Part shown: positions 60,918 to 64,000 of the stretch, one piece after another | Layout: the number at the start of each line of letters is the position of its first letter | How positions within the stretch are numbered: position 1 is the first letter of the stretch | Source of the DNA: Viscum album | Lineage: Eukaryota; Streptophyta; Magnoliopsida; Santalales; Viscaceae | Direction: 5' to 3' | Assembly (NCBI GenBank): GCA_963277665.1 | Contig: OY728153.1 | Location: 276,060,250 to 276,124,249 of the forward strand | DNA length: 64,000 bases | The notes under the pieces: model-generated | Told to the model about the DNA's origin: nothing | Database searches by the model: none | The model's input: the letters and a program-made list of their open reading frames with translations, nothing else | Position numbers and translations under genes: made by a program

Positions 60918-62336
60918 AGAGGAGACGAGGGGCACTCTTGGAAAGTAAAGAAAAGTCACTTTATTTTAAAATGGTATTTGGATTTAAGAGGTCCCACATT
61001 GATATAATTCGAGGATAAGGTGATAAGGGTTCTAAATCCACCCATCCAATAGGTTTTGGACATGTGTAGGTCTTAGATTTTACATTATCTTTCCATTTCA
61101 TTTAAATCCATTATTAATGAGGTAATCGCCGCATCATCATGATGTCATAAATAATTTAATATATTTAATTTCTAAAAATTATAAAAAAATATCATGATGT
61201 AGTAAATCTATTTAAATTTCTAATTAATATTTATAGTCAAAAATATAATTTGTATAACTCCATGTAAAAATTGTTTTAGTAAAACCTCTCATGTTTGTGT
61301 CATTTTTACTTTAACATTTAATAAAAAGGTATTTATGTCATTTTCCAACCAAAGTGGCTCCATGGGGTACCCAAGTTGACCCATGGATTGTCTTGGTCGG
61401 CCATGACACATCCAATGAGGGTAGGACATGTGTCTAGGTCATTTCATTTTATTAAAACATTATTCTTACCTTAAGCTACACTAATTACCTCTAATTGAGA
61501 TTAAGAACTTAAGAGTTACTATTCACCAAAAAATTATTTTAATCTCATTGAACCACATTTTACTTCTTAATGAAAACCATGTATGTCGGATTTTTGAAAT
61601 TCAAAACACATAAGTGGTAAAATTTCATTTAAACGAAAAATCTGTTTTTATAAGTACCACTTAATGGTTTCACTATTCATCAAAAATTCACGTTTTTCAG
61701 AAAAATACCAAAAATTCACCCTAAGCTATATTTGATATTCCGAATTCAAAAATGAAGTCTATTTTACAAAATTAAAAACATATAAGTCACATTAATTAAT
61801 TTAATAATTAATTCCCACTATCATGACAAATAGTGTGTTTTTATGAAATAATAAGTATCAAAAGATTGACACTAGTTTAAGTCCGATTTCAATGTGAAAT
61901 TAATTCCAACGACCACTATTGGATTTAATGGTAAAAATATATCCTAATTGAACTTAAAAAACAATTCAAAAGATTATCTAATAATCTTAATAAATTAGAT
62001 TAAAAAGATGTTTTGAATTAAAATACAACATTTTACACTATTCATTAAAAAATGAACTTTATCGGAAAAATACCAAAAAATTACACAATGTAATATTTGA
62101 TGTCCCAATCATAAAGAATAAGTTTATTTTGTCAAACATAGCTTATAAAATTTTAAAAATATAGATTTAAAAATGGGTTTCTATAAAAAGGCAGTAAAAC
62201 AATCTTTTAAAAATATTAGTGTATTTCATGCTTAAGATTGGATTTATTTTCATTTTAAGCCTCTAAAACACTGTATAATTCATTAATAGGCATAGATAAA
62301 AATATCTATTATTCATTACTTACTTGGGATGTTACA

Positions 62337-62350
62337 TCCTTCCCCACATT
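62337..62350 (-). promoter_or_regulatory. Polypurine tract of element F
   Basis: On the minus strand AATGTGGGGAAGGA directly precedes TGTAACATCCC. It lies 27 bases after the pol stop codon. Confidence 0.75.
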
Positions 62351-62376
62351 CAGAAAATTGCGTCCCCGCAATTTAT

Positions 62377-64000
62377 TTACTTATCGAATAAGTGGGGGTA
62401 TTTATCCCTCATTGCATTTTCAGATTCCCATGTTGCCTCTTCAATCATATGGTTTTTCCACAAAACCTTTACCTGATGAATCACCTTATTCCGTAACACC
62501 TGCTTCATGTGGTCAACAATCTGGACTGGTTGTTCCTCATAAGATAGGTTCTCTTCCAGCTGAACTACCTCTGGACTCAAAACTTGAGATGGATCTGGCA
62601 TATACTTTCTCGGCATCGAAACATGAAAAACATTGTGTACCTAAGATAAACTCGGAGGTAATGTCACTCTGTATGCAACTGATCCAACTCTCTCAAGAAT
62701 TTCATATGGTCCAATGAACCTTGGACTTAGCTTTCCTTTCTTAACAAATCGCATCACACTTTTCCATGGAGAAACCTTGAGAAAAACATGATCACCTACC
62801 CTGAAAGATAGATCCTTCCTCCGGTTATCCGCATAACTATTTTGCCTTCTCTAAGCTGTTCTCATGTGTTTCTGAATCAACTGAACTTTTTCTTCCATCT
62901 CTTATACCAATTCTGGTCCCATCAGGTTCCTTTCACCCACTTCATCCCAAAATGCTGGAGTTCGACACCGCTTCCCATATAATGCCTCAAATGGTGCCAT
63001 CTGTATACTGGAATGAAAACTGTTATTATACAAAAACTCAACCAAAGAAAGATGTTGGTCCCAACTTCCCTGATAATCCATCGAACAAGCTCGTAGCATA
63101 TCCTCCAAGGTCTGAATTTTTCGTTCTGACTGCCCATCTGATTGCGGATGAAAATCTGTACTAAAATTTAATTCAGTACCCAACAACTTCTGAAGGCCTT
63201 TCCAAAAGTTAGAAGTAAACCTGAGATCACAGTCAGATAAAATGGAGAGAGGAACTCCATCTAACCTGACTATCTCTTTAAGATACAATCGAGAAAGTTG
63301 ATCTAGAGAAAATGTATCTCGAATAGGAAGGAAATGAGCAGATTTAGTCAAGAGTTCAACAATAACCCAGATTGCATTGTTACCTCTAGATGTCTTCGGT
63401 AATCCCACGACGAATTCCATGGATATATTCTCCCATTTCCACTCTGGCACTGGTAGAGGCTGAAGTATCCCTTTCGGTAACTGCCGCTCTGCTTTAACCT
63501 GCTGAAAAGTCAAACACTTCACAGTAAAATCAGCAATATCTCTTTTTATTCCATCCCACCAGTAATACTCCCGCAGATCTCTGTACATCTTAGTACTGCC
63601 AGGATGAACTGAAAACGGAGAACTATGAGATTCACATAACAACTCTCTCTTCAATTGTGAATCACAAGGCACACACAATCTCTTCCCAAATCTCAAAACA
63701 AAATCACTATCAATGTTGAATTCATGCATCTTACCCTTCTGAACCAACTCTACCTTTTTCTGCAACTCACTGTCTTGCTTCTGTGCTTTCTTAATTCTGT
63801 CTGATAGAGAAGATTTCACTGATACCTGAAACAAAACAGAAGAACTTCCTGCACAAAAAACTTCTATTCCAAAGTTCATCAAATCAAAAACTAAAGGATC
63901 TTGTTCCAAACGTAGCATGGTTAATGAAGCATTAATTTTTCGACTCAAAGCATCGGCCACTTTATTTGCTTTTCCCGGATGGTAGTGAATTGTACAATCG
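62377..64000 (-). pseudogene. pol: Element F pol, 3' part: RNase H end, integrase, chromodomain
   Basis: One minus-strand frame enters from the window edge with the RNase H end (HYHPGKANKVADALSRK) and runs to a stop at 62377. It is interrupted by only three stops, all TAA/TAG where relatives have Gln. Counting from the Met at 63960, the integrase finger has H112, H119 and C149 but Phe at 152 where Cys is expected. The core has Glu182 instead of the first catalytic Asp (ISMEFVVGLP), with D243 and E279 in the correct D-35-E spacing. The C-terminal GDHVFLKVSPW region and a chromodomain (VIHQVKVLWKNH, EEATWESENAM) follow, in the part after the first stop. Chromodomains tether integration to heterochromatin marks. 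This is the best-preserved gene in the window but not functional. The plus-strand frames at 62358-62717 and 62952-63164 are shadows. Confidence 0.9.

Larger units (their letters stand above)
58475..62336 (-). mobile_element. Element F 3' LTR (minus strand)
   Basis: On the minus strand it starts TGTAACATCCC at 62336, right after the purine tract, and ends near GGGCCTTATA at 58475, where copia gag is interrupted. At 3862 bp it is long, as in Tekay/Del elements. Three copies of a (G)AATAGT block lie in the early part (near 61507, 61670 and 62035). A TATA box and C-rich leader lie at 60850-60920, a splice-donor-like AAGGTAATG near 60740, then two cruciform units (59934-60208) and two short tandem arrays (58984-59190). 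The left end is inferred from the gag break, as the partner LTR lies outside the window. Confidence 0.75.

Noticed and set aside
60645..60959. 104-codon minus-strand frame in the F LTR
   Set aside because: It covers the TATA box and C-rich leader of the LTR; the proline-rich reading is explained by the leader composition.
62358..62717. 119-codon plus-strand frame over element F pol
   Set aside because: It is the reverse complement of a clear chromodomain/integrase frame; no independent family features.
1..64000. A host gene or novel defence-like system
   Set aside because: Both strands were read for long frames, splice-like gene structure and known domains; everything recognisable is retroelement-derived.

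Overview
The window is AT-rich nuclear DNA from a plant, probably a flowering plant with a repeat-heavy genome. The evidence is the content: full-length and broken chromodomain-bearing Ty3/gypsy elements with very long LTRs (about 2.6 to 5 kb, Tekay/Del-like), a decayed Ty1/copia element, and the 3' end of a plant L1-type LINE carrying a C-terminal RNase H domain. I found no intact host gene, rRNA, complete tRNA gene or CRISPR array. Every coding region recognised is a transposon relic with stops, frameshifts or lost catalytic residues.

The layout is a stack of insertions inside insertions. Element B (gypsy, LTRs about 5 kb) starts at 1149. Its 5' LTR lies in pieces at 1149-1413, 6185-8360 and 21785-24227. 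Its gag/protease relic is at 24241-25669, its 3' tail and polypurine tract at 35815-36046, and its 3' LTR from 36047 until it is cut off at about 40050. The B 5' LTR is broken by an unassigned 4.8-kb segment (1414-6184). That segment holds a 420-bp duplicated block and an antisense primer-binding site resembling the 3' half of tRNA-Asp. A second, related LTR-like copy (G) occupies 8360-8969 plus 19304-21785. Element A (gypsy, 8970-19298, TSD GTAAA) sits inside G. Element C (25670-35809) sits inside the B body: it has 3.1-kb LTRs and a 3.9-kb internal region without recognisable pol, so it looks like a large non-autonomous element.

From 40051 to 41331 lies a 5'-truncated LINE piece. Copia element E follows, with an LTR at 41332-42423 continued at 53072 to about 53345, a gag relic, a second LTR at 56437-57755 and a second truncated gag at 57890-58474. 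Gypsy element D (42424-53066, perfect TSD CTTAT) lies inside the first E LTR. Gypsy element F, on the minus strand, interrupts the second E gag: a 3.86-kb 3' LTR at 58475-62336 and the 3' half of pol at 62377-64000, running off the window.

Nothing here works as a pathway. The shared logic is that of LTR retrotransposons: an LTR promoter, primer-binding site, gag, protease, reverse transcriptase, RNase H, integrase, chromodomain and polypurine tract. F is the best preserved (three stops, all of the CAA/CAG to TAA/TAG type, in an otherwise open frame), then D and A, then E and B. The most unusual signals are non-coding: arrays of short inverted repeats in the LTRs of several different families, a repeated multi-arm cruciform in F, and the tRNA-Asp-like match that extends past the normal 18-nt primer site.
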